A DNA stretch of 64,000 nt, from positions 124,001 to 188,000 of the forward strand of contig NZ_JNWV01000011.1 of the NCBI RefSeq assembly GCF_000716535.1, in the 5' to 3' direction. Both the position numbers and the translations under genes were made by a program. Below are positions 56,403 through 64,000 of the stretch, piece by piece. This stretch comes from Streptomyces flaveolus (GTDB taxonomy: Bacteria; Actinomycetota; Actinomycetes; Streptomycetales; Streptomycetaceae). Position 1 is the stretch's first letter; each line of letters opens with the position of its first letter. The notes under the pieces were generated by a model, which saw only the letters and a list, made by a program, of their open reading frames with translations, was not told the DNA's origin and did not search any database.

Positions 56403-57851
56403 ATGCCCGGATCCGGGAGATCCCGCCGCAGATTCACCACTGCCCTGGCCGGCCTGGGCCTGTTGGCCACCGGAGCCGCCCTCCAGGTCGGCACCGGCAC
56501 CCCCGCCCACGCGGCGACCACGCACCGCGTCCTGTTCGACAACGCCCACGCCGAGACGGCCGGCAACGCCGACTGGATCATCTCCACCAGCCAGCCCGAC
56601 CCGCTGGGCCAGGACTCCACCCCGTCCGCCGAGACGGACTGGACCGGCGCCCTGTCCTCCTGGGGCGTGGCCCTGCAGAAGACCGGCGAGTACAGCCTGA
56701 AGACACTGCCGTCGGGCTCCAGCCTCGGCTACGGCGGCACGTCCGCGACCGACCTGTCGAACTTCGACACGCTGGTCCTGCCGGAACCCAACACGCTGTT
56801 CACCAGCGCCGAGAAGACGGCGATCATGAACTTCGTGAAGAACGGCGGCGGGCTGTTCATGATCTCCGACCACACCGGCGCCGACCGCAACAACGACGGC
56901 TACGACGCGGTCGAGATCTTCAACGACCTGATGACGAACAACAGCGTCGACTCCACCGACCCGTTCGGCTTCTCCGTCGACTCGCTGAGCATCAGCTCCG
57001 ACCACCCGTCCGCGATCAGCGACAGCAGCGACCCGGTGCTCCACGGCTCCTTCGGCACGGTCACCAAGAGCCTGATCGCCAGCGGTACGACCGCCACCCT
57101 CAAGCCGGCCGACAACGCCGCCGTCAAGGGCCTGCTCTACCGCACCGGTTACTCCGGCAACACCGGCGCCTTCTTCGCCACCAGCACCTTCGGCAGCGGC
57201 CGGGTCGCCTTCTGGGGCGACAGCTCACCCATCGACGACGGCACCGGCCAGTCCGGCAACACCCTGTACGACGGCTGGAACGACTCCAGCGCCACCGACG
57301 CGGCCCTCGCCCTCAACGCCACCGAGTGGCTGTCCGGCGCGAGCGGCGGCAGCGGCGGCGGGGGCGGTGGCGGCACCTGCACGGCCGCCCAGCTCCTGGC
57401 CAACCCCGGCTTCGAGTCCGGGGCCACCTCCTGGACCGCCTCCAGCGGTGTGATCACCAACGACACCGGCGAGGCCGCCCGCACCGGCTCTTACAAGGCC
57501 TGGCTGAACGGCTACGGCTCGGCCCACACCGACACCCTCGCGCAGTCGGTGACCATCCCCGCCGGCTGCACGAGCGCCACCCTCAGCTTCTACCTCCACG
57601 TCGACACCGCCGAGACGACCACCTCGACGGCCTACGACACCCTCAAGGCGCAGGTACTGGGCAGCGGCGGAACGGTGCTGTCCACCCTCGCGACCTACTC
57701 GAACCTGAACGCGGCGAGCGGCTACACCCAGCGCAGCTTCAACCTCGCGAGCTACGCGGGGCAGACGGTGACGATCAAGTTCACCGGCACCGAGGGCTCC
57801 ACCCTCCAGACCTCGTTCGTCCTCGACGACACCGCGCTCACCGTGAGCTGA
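56403..57851 (+). CDS. Secreted DUF4350-like protein with C-terminal carbohydrate-binding-like module
   Basis: 482 residues. The signal holds [22 protein letters not shown], Tat-like, ending at PAHAA. The N-terminal ~330 residues ([22 protein letters not shown] ... [39 protein letters not shown] ... [15 protein letters not shown]) look like a class I glutamine-amidotransferase-like fold of the DUF4350 type. A poly-Gly linker ([11 protein letters not shown]) leads to a beta-rich module ([20 protein letters not shown] ... FVLDDTAL) like a carbohydrate-binding module. GGAGG precedes ATG 56403 (ATG 56388 is an alternative). Convergent with csxA, it may assist polysaccharide breakdown. Function is not known. 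Confidence 0.75.
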   Translation: MPGSGRSRRRFTTALAGLGLLATGAALQVGTGTPAHAATTHRVLFDNAHAETAGNADWIISTSQPDPLGQDSTPSAETDWTGALSSWGVALQKTGEYSLKTLPSGSSLGYGGTSATDLSNFDTLVLPEPNTLFTSAEKTAIMNFVKNGGGLFMISDHTGADRNNDGYDAVEIFNDLMTNNSVDSTDPFGFSVDSLSISSDHPSAISDSSDPVLHGSFGTVTKSLIASGTTATLKPADNAAVKGLLYRTGYSGNTGAFFATSTFGSGRVAFWGDSSPIDDGTGQSGNTLYDGWNDSSATDAALALNATEWLSGASGGSGGGGGGGTCTAAQLLANPGFESGATSWTASSGVITNDTGEAARTGSYKAWLNGYGSAHTDTLAQSVTIPAGCTSATLSFYLHVDTAETTTSTAYDTLKAQVLGSGGTVLSTLATYSNLNAASGYTQRSFNLASYAGQTVTIKFTGTEGSTLQTSFVLDDTALTVS

Positions 57852-57858
57852 GCCGGGA

Positions 57859-57889
57859 CAGGGGGTGGGCCGCCAGGGTCCACCCCCTG
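57859..57889. terminator. Bidirectional terminator between the DUF4350-like and csxA genes
   Basis: CAGGGGGTGG (57859-57868) pairs perfectly with CCACCCCCTG (57880-57889), 11-nt loop, in a 43-bp gap between convergent genes. Confidence 0.88.
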
Positions 57890-57894
57890 CGCGG

Positions 57895-60609
57895 TCAGGC
57901 CGCCGGCACCGTCCGCTCCGGCGTGTTCCAGCCGGAGACCCGCACGCTCGGTGCCGAGCCGCGCAGGTCGGCCGTCCGGTAGGTGGCCGTCAGCGTCACC
58001 GACTCGCCCGGCCACAGGCTCACCTCGTTGTCCGACCAGCGCACCGGCAGCACCGGCTTCCCCCGCTCGTCCACGAGGTGCACGTCCGTCAGCAGCGCCG
58101 GGGTCTTCCCGCTCCCGCCGTGGCGCAGGGTCACCGTCGTGGTCGACGTGCCGTCCGACGCACGCGTGGTCGCCGTCGCCGTCACGGGCACCCGCGCCAT
58201 CGAGGCGAGCCCCTTCATGTCGGCGTAGCTCGTCGTCGGCGTGTGGTACCAGGTGGTGCCGTTCCAGTCGAGGGTGTCGGGCCGGGTGGAGAGCCAGTAC
58301 ACGTTCCGGCTCACCTCCGTGCCGTCCGCGTCCGTCAGCACCAGCCGGAGCAGATACGTCCGCGACAGTCCGCTCACCGAGGACGGCAGGGTCAGCGGTG
58401 TGCCGTGCGCCCCGTCCCCGTCCACCGCCACGCCGGTGACGGTCCTGTCGTACTTCTGCGAACCGTCGGTGTCGTACAGCGTGGCCCGCGCGGTGAGGCC
58501 CTTGGCGGCAGCGGGACGGTTGTTCACCACCACGACCGAGCGGTCGTCGTAGGAGTACTGGATGTGCAGCGGCTCGTTCGCCTTCTTCGCCCCGAAGTAG
58601 GAGCCGTTCTGGTCGAGGTAGCGGTCGGTCAGCTGCCAGTGCAGGGACGTCCAGCCGCTGTTGAACATCCAGTGGATCACCCCGGTGGCGGGCCGGTCCC
58701 GATCGGTCGCGTTGCGCCCGTACGCCTCGAACTGGGCGCGGACGTTCTCGTACTGGGCCAGCTGGGCCTTGCGGACGTAGTCGGTGAGGCCGGTCGGGGC
58801 GCCGTAGCGGCCGGCGAGGGCGTCGTCGTAGATCTTCAGCGTGCCGAAGACGGGGGACGGCGAGCGGTGGTACTGCCTGGCCCCAGGGTCCTTCCACAGG
58901 GTGTCGAGCTCGGCGGGCGTCATCATCCGGCGCAGGGTGTCGAGGGTGGGGATGCTCGGGCCCGCGCTGGTCTCGGAGTTGAAGCCGGTCGCCCCGCCCT
59001 CCCGCTTGGCGTACCAGTAGCCGGGCGGCACCCAGTCGTAGGGGCCGGTCATCTTCATGCCCGAGCTGCCCAGCCGTGGGGAGGAGCGGTCGGAGGCGGA
59101 GGAGACGACGGGGGTGGGCCAGTCGGCGGACTCCAGGGCGTCCAGGTAACCCTTCTCGATCGTCGCGTCGGGGGCGAAGTCGCTGCCGATCAGGAAGGAG
59201 ATGACGCTCGGGTGGTCACGCAGCCGGGCGGCCTCGGCGGCCATGGACGCCCTGGCGACCGGGTAGTCGGCGTCGGTCCACCGGTTGCCCTTCTCGTCGC
59301 CGTTGAACGCGCCCTCCCATTTGTCGCAGCACTCCCAGCCCGGCAGGGTGAGCACGCCGTAGCGGTCGGCCAGGTCGAAGAACTCGTCCGGTTCCAGGTG
59401 GCCTTCCAGGCGGAGGGTGTTGAGGCCCAGGTCGAGGGCGTACTTCAAGCGGTCCTCGACGTAGGCGGGGTCCCAGCGCAGGAACTCGTCCGGGGACCAG
59501 CCGCCGCCCTTGATCAGCAGCTTGCGGCCGTTGATCCGGTACTGCCGGGCGCCGTCGGAGTTCAGCGGGGCCCGCACGTCCCGGATGCCGAAGGTCTCGT
59601 GCGCGGTGTCCGACGTCGTGCCGGCCACGGTGGCGGTCAGGTCGAGGTCGTACAGCGGCTGCCCGCCCATGCCGGCCGGCCACCACACCTTCGGGTCGGT
59701 GAGGTGCAGGCCGGGAGTGTCGGCGGGGGAGAAGGTGACGGTCTTCGTCTCGTGTGCGGCGAGCGAGACCGTCGTGCGGAACTCCGTCCCGTCGACGCTG
59801 CCGCCGACCTCAGCGGTGACCGGCGCGTCCGTGGCGTTGCTGGCCCGCGCCTCGACGGTCAGGTCGGCCGTGGCGAGCGACGGCACCGCCAGCTTCGTGA
59901 CCACGTGCGCGTCGCGCAGCGCGACCGGGCCGCCCCTGCGGACCAGGACGTCCCGGACGAGGCCCATGTTCTGGTCGGGCGGCGGCTGGATCCAGTCGAT
60001 CCAGCCCATGGTCAGGTCGTCGAGCGGGTCGTTGGGCCGGACGCGGAAGGCCACCGTGTTGGTGCCGGACCTGACCAGCGAGGTGATGTCCAGCTCGTGA
60101 CGGGTGTAGGCGCCGGTCACGTCGGCGGCCTTCGCCACCTGCCGGCCGTTCACGTAGACGTCCGCCGCCGAGACGACCCCGCTGAAGTCGAGGGAGGTGC
60201 GCTGCCGCGTGTCCCGGACGGTGAAGTCGGCGCGGTACCACCAGGGCACCTCGAAGTCGGCCCGTGGGATCTTCTGCTGGTCCGTGGAGTGGAACGGATC
60301 GGGGTAGACGCCGTTCGCCAGCAGGGCGGCCAGCACCGTGGAGCGCGGGCCCGCCGGGTACCAGCCCCGCGCCGGATAGCCGGGGGAGGACACGTCCGCC
60401 GCCGAGTCGCCCACCTTCGCCGTGGACTGGACGGCGTAGCCGGACAGCGGGGTGCTGCTGCCGGGGGCGGAAGGGACGTGGGTGATCCGGGCGGACCGGT
60501 GGGGCTCCGCCGTGTCCCGGGGGCCGGCCCAGGCGCCGGTGGCCAGGGAGCCGACCAGGGCGAGGAGCGCGGCGGTCATGGGGAGCCGGCGGGCGGGGCG
60601 AGGGAACAC
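57895..60609 (-). CDS. csxA: Exo-beta-D-glucosaminidase (GH2), CsxA-like
   Basis: 904 residues. Signal PMTAALLALVGSLATGAWAG. The GH2 sugar-binding domain starts about 85 (GPRSTVLAALLANGVYPDPF), the TIM barrel about 330. INGRKLLIKGGGWSPDEFLRWD and LEPDEFFDLADRYGVLTLPGWECCDKWEG are typical of this group. The acid/base Asp is in IGSDFAPD (D477) and the nucleophile in GFNSETSAGPSIP (E546), close to D469 and E541 of the Amycolatopsis enzyme. It removes glucosamine units from chitosan oligomers outside the cell. Upstream is the ROK-type operator. A C-terminal Ig-like part ends the protein. Confidence 0.9.
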   Translation of the reverse strand: MFPRPARRLPMTAALLALVGSLATGAWAGPRDTAEPHRSARITHVPSAPGSSTPLSGYAVQSTAKVGDSAADVSSPGYPARGWYPAGPRSTVLAALLANGVYPDPFHSTDQQKIPRADFEVPWWYRADFTVRDTRQRTSLDFSGVVSAADVYVNGRQVAKAADVTGAYTRHELDITSLVRSGTNTVAFRVRPNDPLDDLTMGWIDWIQPPPDQNMGLVRDVLVRRGGPVALRDAHVVTKLAVPSLATADLTVEARASNATDAPVTAEVGGSVDGTEFRTTVSLAAHETKTVTFSPADTPGLHLTDPKVWWPAGMGGQPLYDLDLTATVAGTTSDTAHETFGIRDVRAPLNSDGARQYRINGRKLLIKGGGWSPDEFLRWDPAYVEDRLKYALDLGLNTLRLEGHLEPDEFFDLADRYGVLTLPGWECCDKWEGAFNGDEKGNRWTDADYPVARASMAAEAARLRDHPSVISFLIGSDFAPDATIEKGYLDALESADWPTPVVSSASDRSSPRLGSSGMKMTGPYDWVPPGYWYAKREGGATGFNSETSAGPSIPTLDTLRRMMTPAELDTLWKDPGARQYHRSPSPVFGTLKIYDDALAGRYGAPTGLTDYVRKAQLAQYENVRAQFEAYGRNATDRDRPATGVIHWMFNSGWTSLHWQLTDRYLDQNGSYFGAKKANEPLHIQYSYDDRSVVVVNNRPAAAKGLTARATLYDTDGSQKYDRTVTGVAVDGDGAHGTPLTLPSSVSGLSRTYLLRLVLTDADGTEVSRNVYWLSTRPDTLDWNGTTWYHTPTTSYADMKGLASMARVPVTATATTRASDGTSTTTVTLRHGGSGKTPALLTDVHLVDERGKPVLPVRWSDNEVSLWPGESVTLTATYRTADLRGSAPSVRVSGWNTPERTVPAA

Positions 60610-60625
60610 GGCGGTCTCCAGCCTC

Positions 60626-60647
60626 GTAAAGTTAGGAAACTTTACTA
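60626..60647. promoter_or_regulatory. ROK-type operator in the csxA promoter
   Basis: On the minus strand TAGTAAAG then TTTCCTAACTTTAC; 17 of 22 positions agree with the site at 61942. It holds the inverted repeat TAAAGTT-N4-AACTTTA. It lies 17-38 bp upstream of the csxA ATG. It resembles operators of CsnR-type ROK repressors of chitosanase genes, as I remember them. Confidence 0.65.
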
Positions 60648-60715
60648 ACTTGGGCCACGCTAGGGGGCGCCACGGGCCGTGTCAACGACCCCCGCCGTGG
60701 TGGCCGTTGAACGGG

Positions 60716-61918
60716 TCAGGTTCCGGCCGTCCGGCGTTCGAACACCAGGTCGCGGGCCGTGTCCAGCGCCGTGGCCACCGCGCCCAGCAGGACGGCGTCC
60801 TCGCCGAGCCGGCTCGGCGCGATCCGCGGCCGCAACGGGGTCAGTGCGCGCAACCGCTCCCGCACCGGCCGCAGCAGCAGGTCGACGCTGTGCCCGACAC
60901 CGCCGCCGAGCACCACGAGATCCGGGTCCAGCACGGCGGCGGCCGCCGCCACGGTGTGCGCTATCCGCTCGCCCTCCAGCTCCACCGCCCGCACCGCGGC
61001 CGGATGCCCCTGCCGGGCCGCGTCGAAGACGGCCTTCGCCGTGAGCTGCCCGCGCATCCCGAACTGCCGGGCGGACTCCACCACCGCCACCCCCGACACC
61101 GCGTCCTCCAGCCGCTCCGGCTTCTGCCGGCCGTGCCACGGCAGGAATCCGATCTCCCCGGCCAGCCCGCGCGCGCCCGTGAACAGCCGTCCCTCGCTGA
61201 CCACACCCATCCCCAGACCGGTGCCGATCAGGATGTACGCGAAGAGCCGGCTGCCCGCGCCGACGCCGTAGGTGTACTCGCCGAGCGCCGCCAGATTGGC
61301 GTCGTTGTGCACCTCCAACGGCACACCCAGCTCCGTGCGTATGCCGTCCACCAGCCCGGCCCGTCCCCAGCCCGGCAGGTGCATCGCGTAGCGCACCCGC
61401 CGCTGCTTCTCGTCGTACACCCCCGGCGTGCCCACCACCCCGTGCACCACCTCCGCCGGGTCCACGCCCGAGTTGGCGATCACCTGGCGGGCGGTGGTCA
61501 CGACCAGGTCGGTGAGGGCGGCCGAGGCGCGGGCCCGGTTGCGTATGTCGGCCCGGGCCACGACCGTGCCGTCCAGGTCGACCACCGCCACGCGCAGCCA
61601 GCCCCGGCCGATGTCCACGCCGAGCGCGTACCCGGCGGCCGGATCGGGGGCGTAGAGCACGGCGGTGCGCCCGCGCTCCGGGGCCTGCGTGCCGACCTCG
61701 TGCACCAGGCCGGCCGCCGCCAGCGAGGCCAGCGCGCTGGAGACCGTCGGCTTCGACAGGCCCGTCTCCCGGGCCAGTTGGGCGCGCGAGGCGGCGCCGA
61801 GCGCGCGCAGCCGGTCCAGCAGCAGCCGCTCGTTGGTACTGCGCAGACGCCGGCGGCTCCAGGGCTGTTCCGGCTGCTCTACGACGTCGCTGGCGGGCAT
61901 CGCACCATTCTCGTGCAT
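60716..61918 (-). CDS. ROK-family transcriptional regulator, CsnR-like
   Basis: About 400 residues. HTH (LLLDRLRALGAASRAQLARETGLSKPTVSSALASLAAAGLV, near 25-65). Then a ROK fold: GYALGVDIGRGWLRVAVVDLDGTVVARA, VPLEVHNDANLAALGEYTYGV, FAYILIGTGLGMGVVSEGRLFTGARGLAGEIGFLPW. The zinc motif CGxxGCxE is absent after EIGFLPW, as in many ROK repressors, and kinase activity is unlikely. ATG 61918 is uncertain; ATG 61900 is next. It probably represses csxA, itself and the permease until an amino sugar binds. Confidence 0.86.
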   Translation of the reverse strand: MHENGAMPASDVVEQPEQPWSRRRLRSTNERLLLDRLRALGAASRAQLARETGLSKPTVSSALASLAAAGLVHEVGTQAPERGRTAVLYAPDPAAGYALGVDIGRGWLRVAVVDLDGTVVARADIRNRARASAALTDLVVTTARQVIANSGVDPAEVVHGVVGTPGVYDEKQRRVRYAMHLPGWGRAGLVDGIRTELGVPLEVHNDANLAALGEYTYGVGAGSRLFAYILIGTGLGMGVVSEGRLFTGARGLAGEIGFLPWHGRQKPERLEDAVSGVAVVESARQFGMRGQLTAKAVFDAARQGHPAAVRAVELEGERIAHTVAAAAAVLDPDLVVLGGGVGHSVDLLLRPVRERLRALTPLRPRIAPSRLGEDAVLLGAVATALDTARDLVFERRTAGT

Positions 61919-61931
61919 TCCTGTCGCACAC

Positions 61932-61963
61932 TTGACGCCTCTAGTAAGGCTCCTTAACTTTAT
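61932..61963 (+). promoter_or_regulatory. Permease promoter with overlapping ROK-type operator
   Basis: TTGACG (61932-61937), 17-bp spacer, TAACTT (61955-61960). The operator TAGTAAGGCTCCTTAACTT (61942-61960) covers spacer and -10. It contains TAAGG-CT-CCTTA. Confidence 0.65.
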
Positions 61964-62015
61964 CCGCCAGTCACCCTCCGCCGGGCGTCGCACGCCCGTC
62001 GCGTCAGGAGTCCCC

Positions 62016-63473
62016 ATGTCCGGTAGCCCGCCACCCCCGGGTGGATTCGTCCGCCGTGTCGGCCTGTTCCAGGCCACGGCGATCAACATGAGCCAGATGT
62101 GCGGCATCGGGCCGTTCGTGACGATCCCGCTGATGGTCGCCGCGTTCGGCGGCCCCCAGGCGGTCATCGGGTTCGTCGCCGGCGCGGTCCTGGCGCTGTG
62201 CGACGGCCTGGTCTGGGCCGAGCTCGGCGCCTCCCTGCCCGGCTCGGGAGGCAGTTACGTCTATCTGCGCCAGGCCTTCCAGTACCGCACCGGCCGTCTG
62301 ATGCCGTTCCTGTTCGTGTGGACGGCGATGCTCTTCATCCCGCTGATCATGTCCACGGGCGTGGTCGGCTTCGTCCAGTACCTGGGCTATCTCGCCCCCG
62401 GCCTCGGGCAGACCGCCGGCGACCTGATCGGCCTCGGCGTCATCGCCCTGGTGGTGATCCTGCTCTGGCGCGGCATCGAGCACATCGCCCGGATCACCGC
62501 CGTGATGTGGACCGTGATGATCGCCTCCGTGCTGCTGGTGATCGTCGCCGCCGCCACTCACTTCAGCCCGCACATGGCCTTCACCTACCCGGCGGGGGCG
62601 TTCAATGTGACGAGCAACCACTTCTGGCTCGGCTTCGCGGCGGGGCTGACCATCGGCATCTACGACTACCTCGGCTACAACACGACCGCTTACATGGGCG
62701 CCGAGATCAAGGAGCCGGGACGTACGCTGCCGCGCTCCATCCTCCTGTCGATCCTCGGCATCATGGCGATCTACCTGCTGCTGCAGATCGGCACCCTCGG
62801 TGTCGTCGACTGGCACCGGATGACCGACCCGGACGACATCGCCTCCTCGTCGGTGGCCTCCGCCGTGCTGGAGGAGACCTGGGGCAAGGGCGCCGCCGAC
62901 ACGGTGACCGTGCTGATCCTGATCACCGCGTTCGCCTCCGTCTTCGCCGGCCTGCTCGGCGGGTCCCGGGTGCCCTACGACGCGGCTCGCGACCGGGTCT
63001 TCTTCCGCCCGTACGGGAAGCTGCACCCGCGCCACCGCTTCCCGATGCTCGGCCTCGCCACCATGGGCGTGATCACCGCCGTCGGCTTCCTGATCGGCCG
63101 CCACACCGACCTCGCGACTCTCATCCAACTGCTCACCACGGTCATGGTCATCGTGCAGGCACTGGCCCAGATCGTCGCGCTGACGGTCCTGCGCCGCCGG
63201 CGGCCGGACCTGCCCCGTCCCTACCGGATGTGGCTGTACCCCCTGCCCAGCGTCGTCGCCTTCGTCGGCTGGTGCGTGATCTACGGCTACGCCGACAAGA
63301 ACTCCCCGGGCCGTCATCCCATCGAGTGGTCCCTGGCCTGGCTGGCCCTCGGCGGCGTGGCCTTCCTGATCTGGGCCCGGCTGGAGAAGGTGTGGCCGTT
63401 CGGGCCGAAGGAGATCCGCGAGGAGACCGGCGCGGAGCCCGCGGGGGCGGTCACCGCAACTCCCTTGGCATGA
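62016..63473 (+). CDS. APC-family permease
   Basis: 485 residues with about 12 hydrophobic segments. The first helix region has the family's G-x-G-x-x-x-G-like start (LFQATAINMSQMCGIGPFVTIPLM), then GGPQAVIGFVAGAVLALCDGLVWAELGASLPGSGGSYVYL (the SGGSY motif near 74-82), VVGFVQYLGYLAPG and FASVFAGLLGGSRVPYDAARDRVF near 315. It imports amino acids or related amines; because it shares an operator region with the ROK regulator of csxA, an amino-sugar-linked substrate is possible. CAGGAG precedes ATG 62016. Confidence 0.86.
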   Translation: MSGSPPPPGGFVRRVGLFQATAINMSQMCGIGPFVTIPLMVAAFGGPQAVIGFVAGAVLALCDGLVWAELGASLPGSGGSYVYLRQAFQYRTGRLMPFLFVWTAMLFIPLIMSTGVVGFVQYLGYLAPGLGQTAGDLIGLGVIALVVILLWRGIEHIARITAVMWTVMIASVLLVIVAAATHFSPHMAFTYPAGAFNVTSNHFWLGFAAGLTIGIYDYLGYNTTAYMGAEIKEPGRTLPRSILLSILGIMAIYLLLQIGTLGVVDWHRMTDPDDIASSSVASAVLEETWGKGAADTVTVLILITAFASVFAGLLGGSRVPYDAARDRVFFRPYGKLHPRHRFPMLGLATMGVITAVGFLIGRHTDLATLIQLLTTVMVIVQALAQIVALTVLRRRRPDLPRPYRMWLYPLPSVVAFVGWCVIYGYADKNSPGRHPIEWSLAWLALGGVAFLIWARLEKVWPFGPKEIREETGAEPAGAVTATPLA

Positions 63474-63490
63474 GCTAGGATCACCGGCAT

Positions 63491-63536
63491 CAAAGCGCAC
63501 CTCCCCGGCGGACCGCGGTCCGCCGGGGAGGCTTTG
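63491..63536 (+). terminator. Perfect hairpin carrying the GNAT ribosome-binding site
   Basis: A 30-bp perfect palindrome at 63501-63530, extended by C-G at 63500/63531. CAAAGC and GCTTTG at the base also pair. T-rich bases follow, so it can terminate the permease transcript. GGGGAGG (63525-63531) in its 3-prime arm is the only ribosome-binding site for ATG 63541, 9 nt on. Confidence 0.85.
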
Positions 63537-63540
63537 TTTC

Positions 63541-64000
63541 ATGACCGACATCATGACCGCGGACGTCGCCGTCCGCCCCGCGACCCCCGAGGACCAGCCC
63601 GCCGTGGAGCGGCTGTGGCTGATGTTCCGCCACGACCTGTCCGAGTTCACGGGCCTCCTGCCCGCCGCCGACGGCACCTTCTGCAGTGAACGCGTGGCAT
63701 GCGCCTTCACCGAGCCGGGCTGGGCGCCGTACCTGCTGACCTGCGAGGAGCGCCCCGCCGGGTTCGCCTTCGTCCGTGGACTGGACGGTCCGGTCCGCGT
63801 GCTGAACAGCTTCTTCGTGGCGCGCGGCGCCCGGCGCCGGGGCATCGGGCTGCGGGCCGTGCGCGAGGTCCTGACGCGGCACCCCGGGCCGTGGGAGATC
63901 GCCTTCCAGCAGGACAACCCGGCCGCGGTGAGCTTCTGGCCGCGGGTCGCCGAGGATCTGGCCGGCGACGCGTGGACCCGCGAGCCACGGCCGGTGCCGG
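63541..64000 (+). CDS. GNAT-family acetyltransferase (partial, runs off the window)
   Basis: 153 codons are visible and the frame is open to the end of the window. VRPATPEDQPAVERLWLMFRHDLSEFTG is the GNAT start; AGFAFVRGLDGPVRVLNSFFVARGARRRGIGLRAVREVLTRHPGPWEIAFQQDNPAAVSFWPRVAEDL shows the core, with acetyl-CoA loop RRRGIGLRA and the NPAAVSFW motif. No signal. Its ribosome-binding site is inside a stable hairpin that also acts as the terminator of the permease gene. A TAGGAT (63476-63481) could serve as its own -10. Substrate unknown. Confidence 0.83.
   Translation, partial: MTDIMTADVAVRPATPEDQPAVERLWLMFRHDLSEFTGLLPAADGTFCSERVACAFTEPGWAPYLLTCEERPAGFAFVRGLDGPVRVLNSFFVARGARRRGIGLRAVREVLTRHPGPWEIAFQQDNPAAVSFWPRVAEDLAGDAWTREPRPVP

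Overview
The window is from a high-GC actinomycete, almost certainly a Streptomyces. The third codon position is overwhelmingly G or C. It also carries families typical of that genus: a long chaplin with an LAHTG sorting motif, an SsgA-like protein, an NsdA-like regulator, a DUF397 protein, an F420-type luciferase-like oxidoreductase, an exo-glucosaminidase with a ROK regulator, and many secreted hydrolases with Tat or Sec signals. I see no rRNA, tRNA, CRISPR array, phage or insertion sequence.

Layout. (1) 1-5.6 kb is a tightly coupled sugar cluster on the plus strand: the collagen-like end of an upstream gene, the bifunctional heptose kinase/adenylyltransferase hldE, a 57-bp tandem-repeat region that stays open between two GTGA overlaps, a heptosyltransferase-like GT9, and two tandem GT2 paralogs separated by a triplicated ribosome-binding-site/start segment. 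It looks like an ADP-heptose pathway feeding a surface or extracellular glycan. (2) 5.7-9.5 kb holds STAS and STAS-ANTAR-GAF signalling proteins, a small hydrophilic protein, an RpiB-like isomerase, a small membrane protein and a 14-cysteine four-helix-bundle protein. (3) 9.5-30 kb is rich in acyl-CoA and redox enzymes: acyl-CoA dehydrogenase, MpaB-type oxygenase, PYROXD2-like oxidoreductase, nitronate-monooxygenase-like flavoenzyme, three acyl-CoA synthetases, phenylacetate-CoA ligase, luciferase-like enzyme, crotonase, a tandem DUF35 protein and two SCP2-type thiolases, one frameshifted. The last set resembles actinobacterial steroid or branched side-chain catabolism. Three separate operator types can be read here: KstR-like AACNNGTT sites, a TCTGAC-N5-GTCAGA palindrome shared by two loci, and a PaaR-like site at paaK. 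(4) 30-35 kb has DUF397, a universal stress protein, and a PHB-depolymerase-like esterase next to a second secreted esterase. (5) 35-48 kb carries a secreted amidase, an APH-like kinase, the NsdA-like regulator, a PAS-PP2C phosphatase, an SsgA-like protein, a Gfo/Idh dehydrogenase, a baeRF protein, a hydrolase and asnB. (6) 48-56 kb has a secreted peptidase-like hydrolase, the chaplin, acetyltransferases, and an MFS/deaminase operon divergent from a MerR gene; the deaminase 3-prime end is deleted, frameshifted and tandemly duplicated. (7) 56-64 kb has a secreted DUF4350-like protein, the GH2 exo-glucosaminidase csxA, its ROK regulator and a divergent APC permease. The csxA promoter and the ROK/permease intergenic region share an operator. 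The window ends inside a GNAT gene whose ribosome-binding site lies in a perfect hairpin.

Functions come from reading motifs and from memory of families, without database searches. Operator assignments are pattern matches, not measurements.
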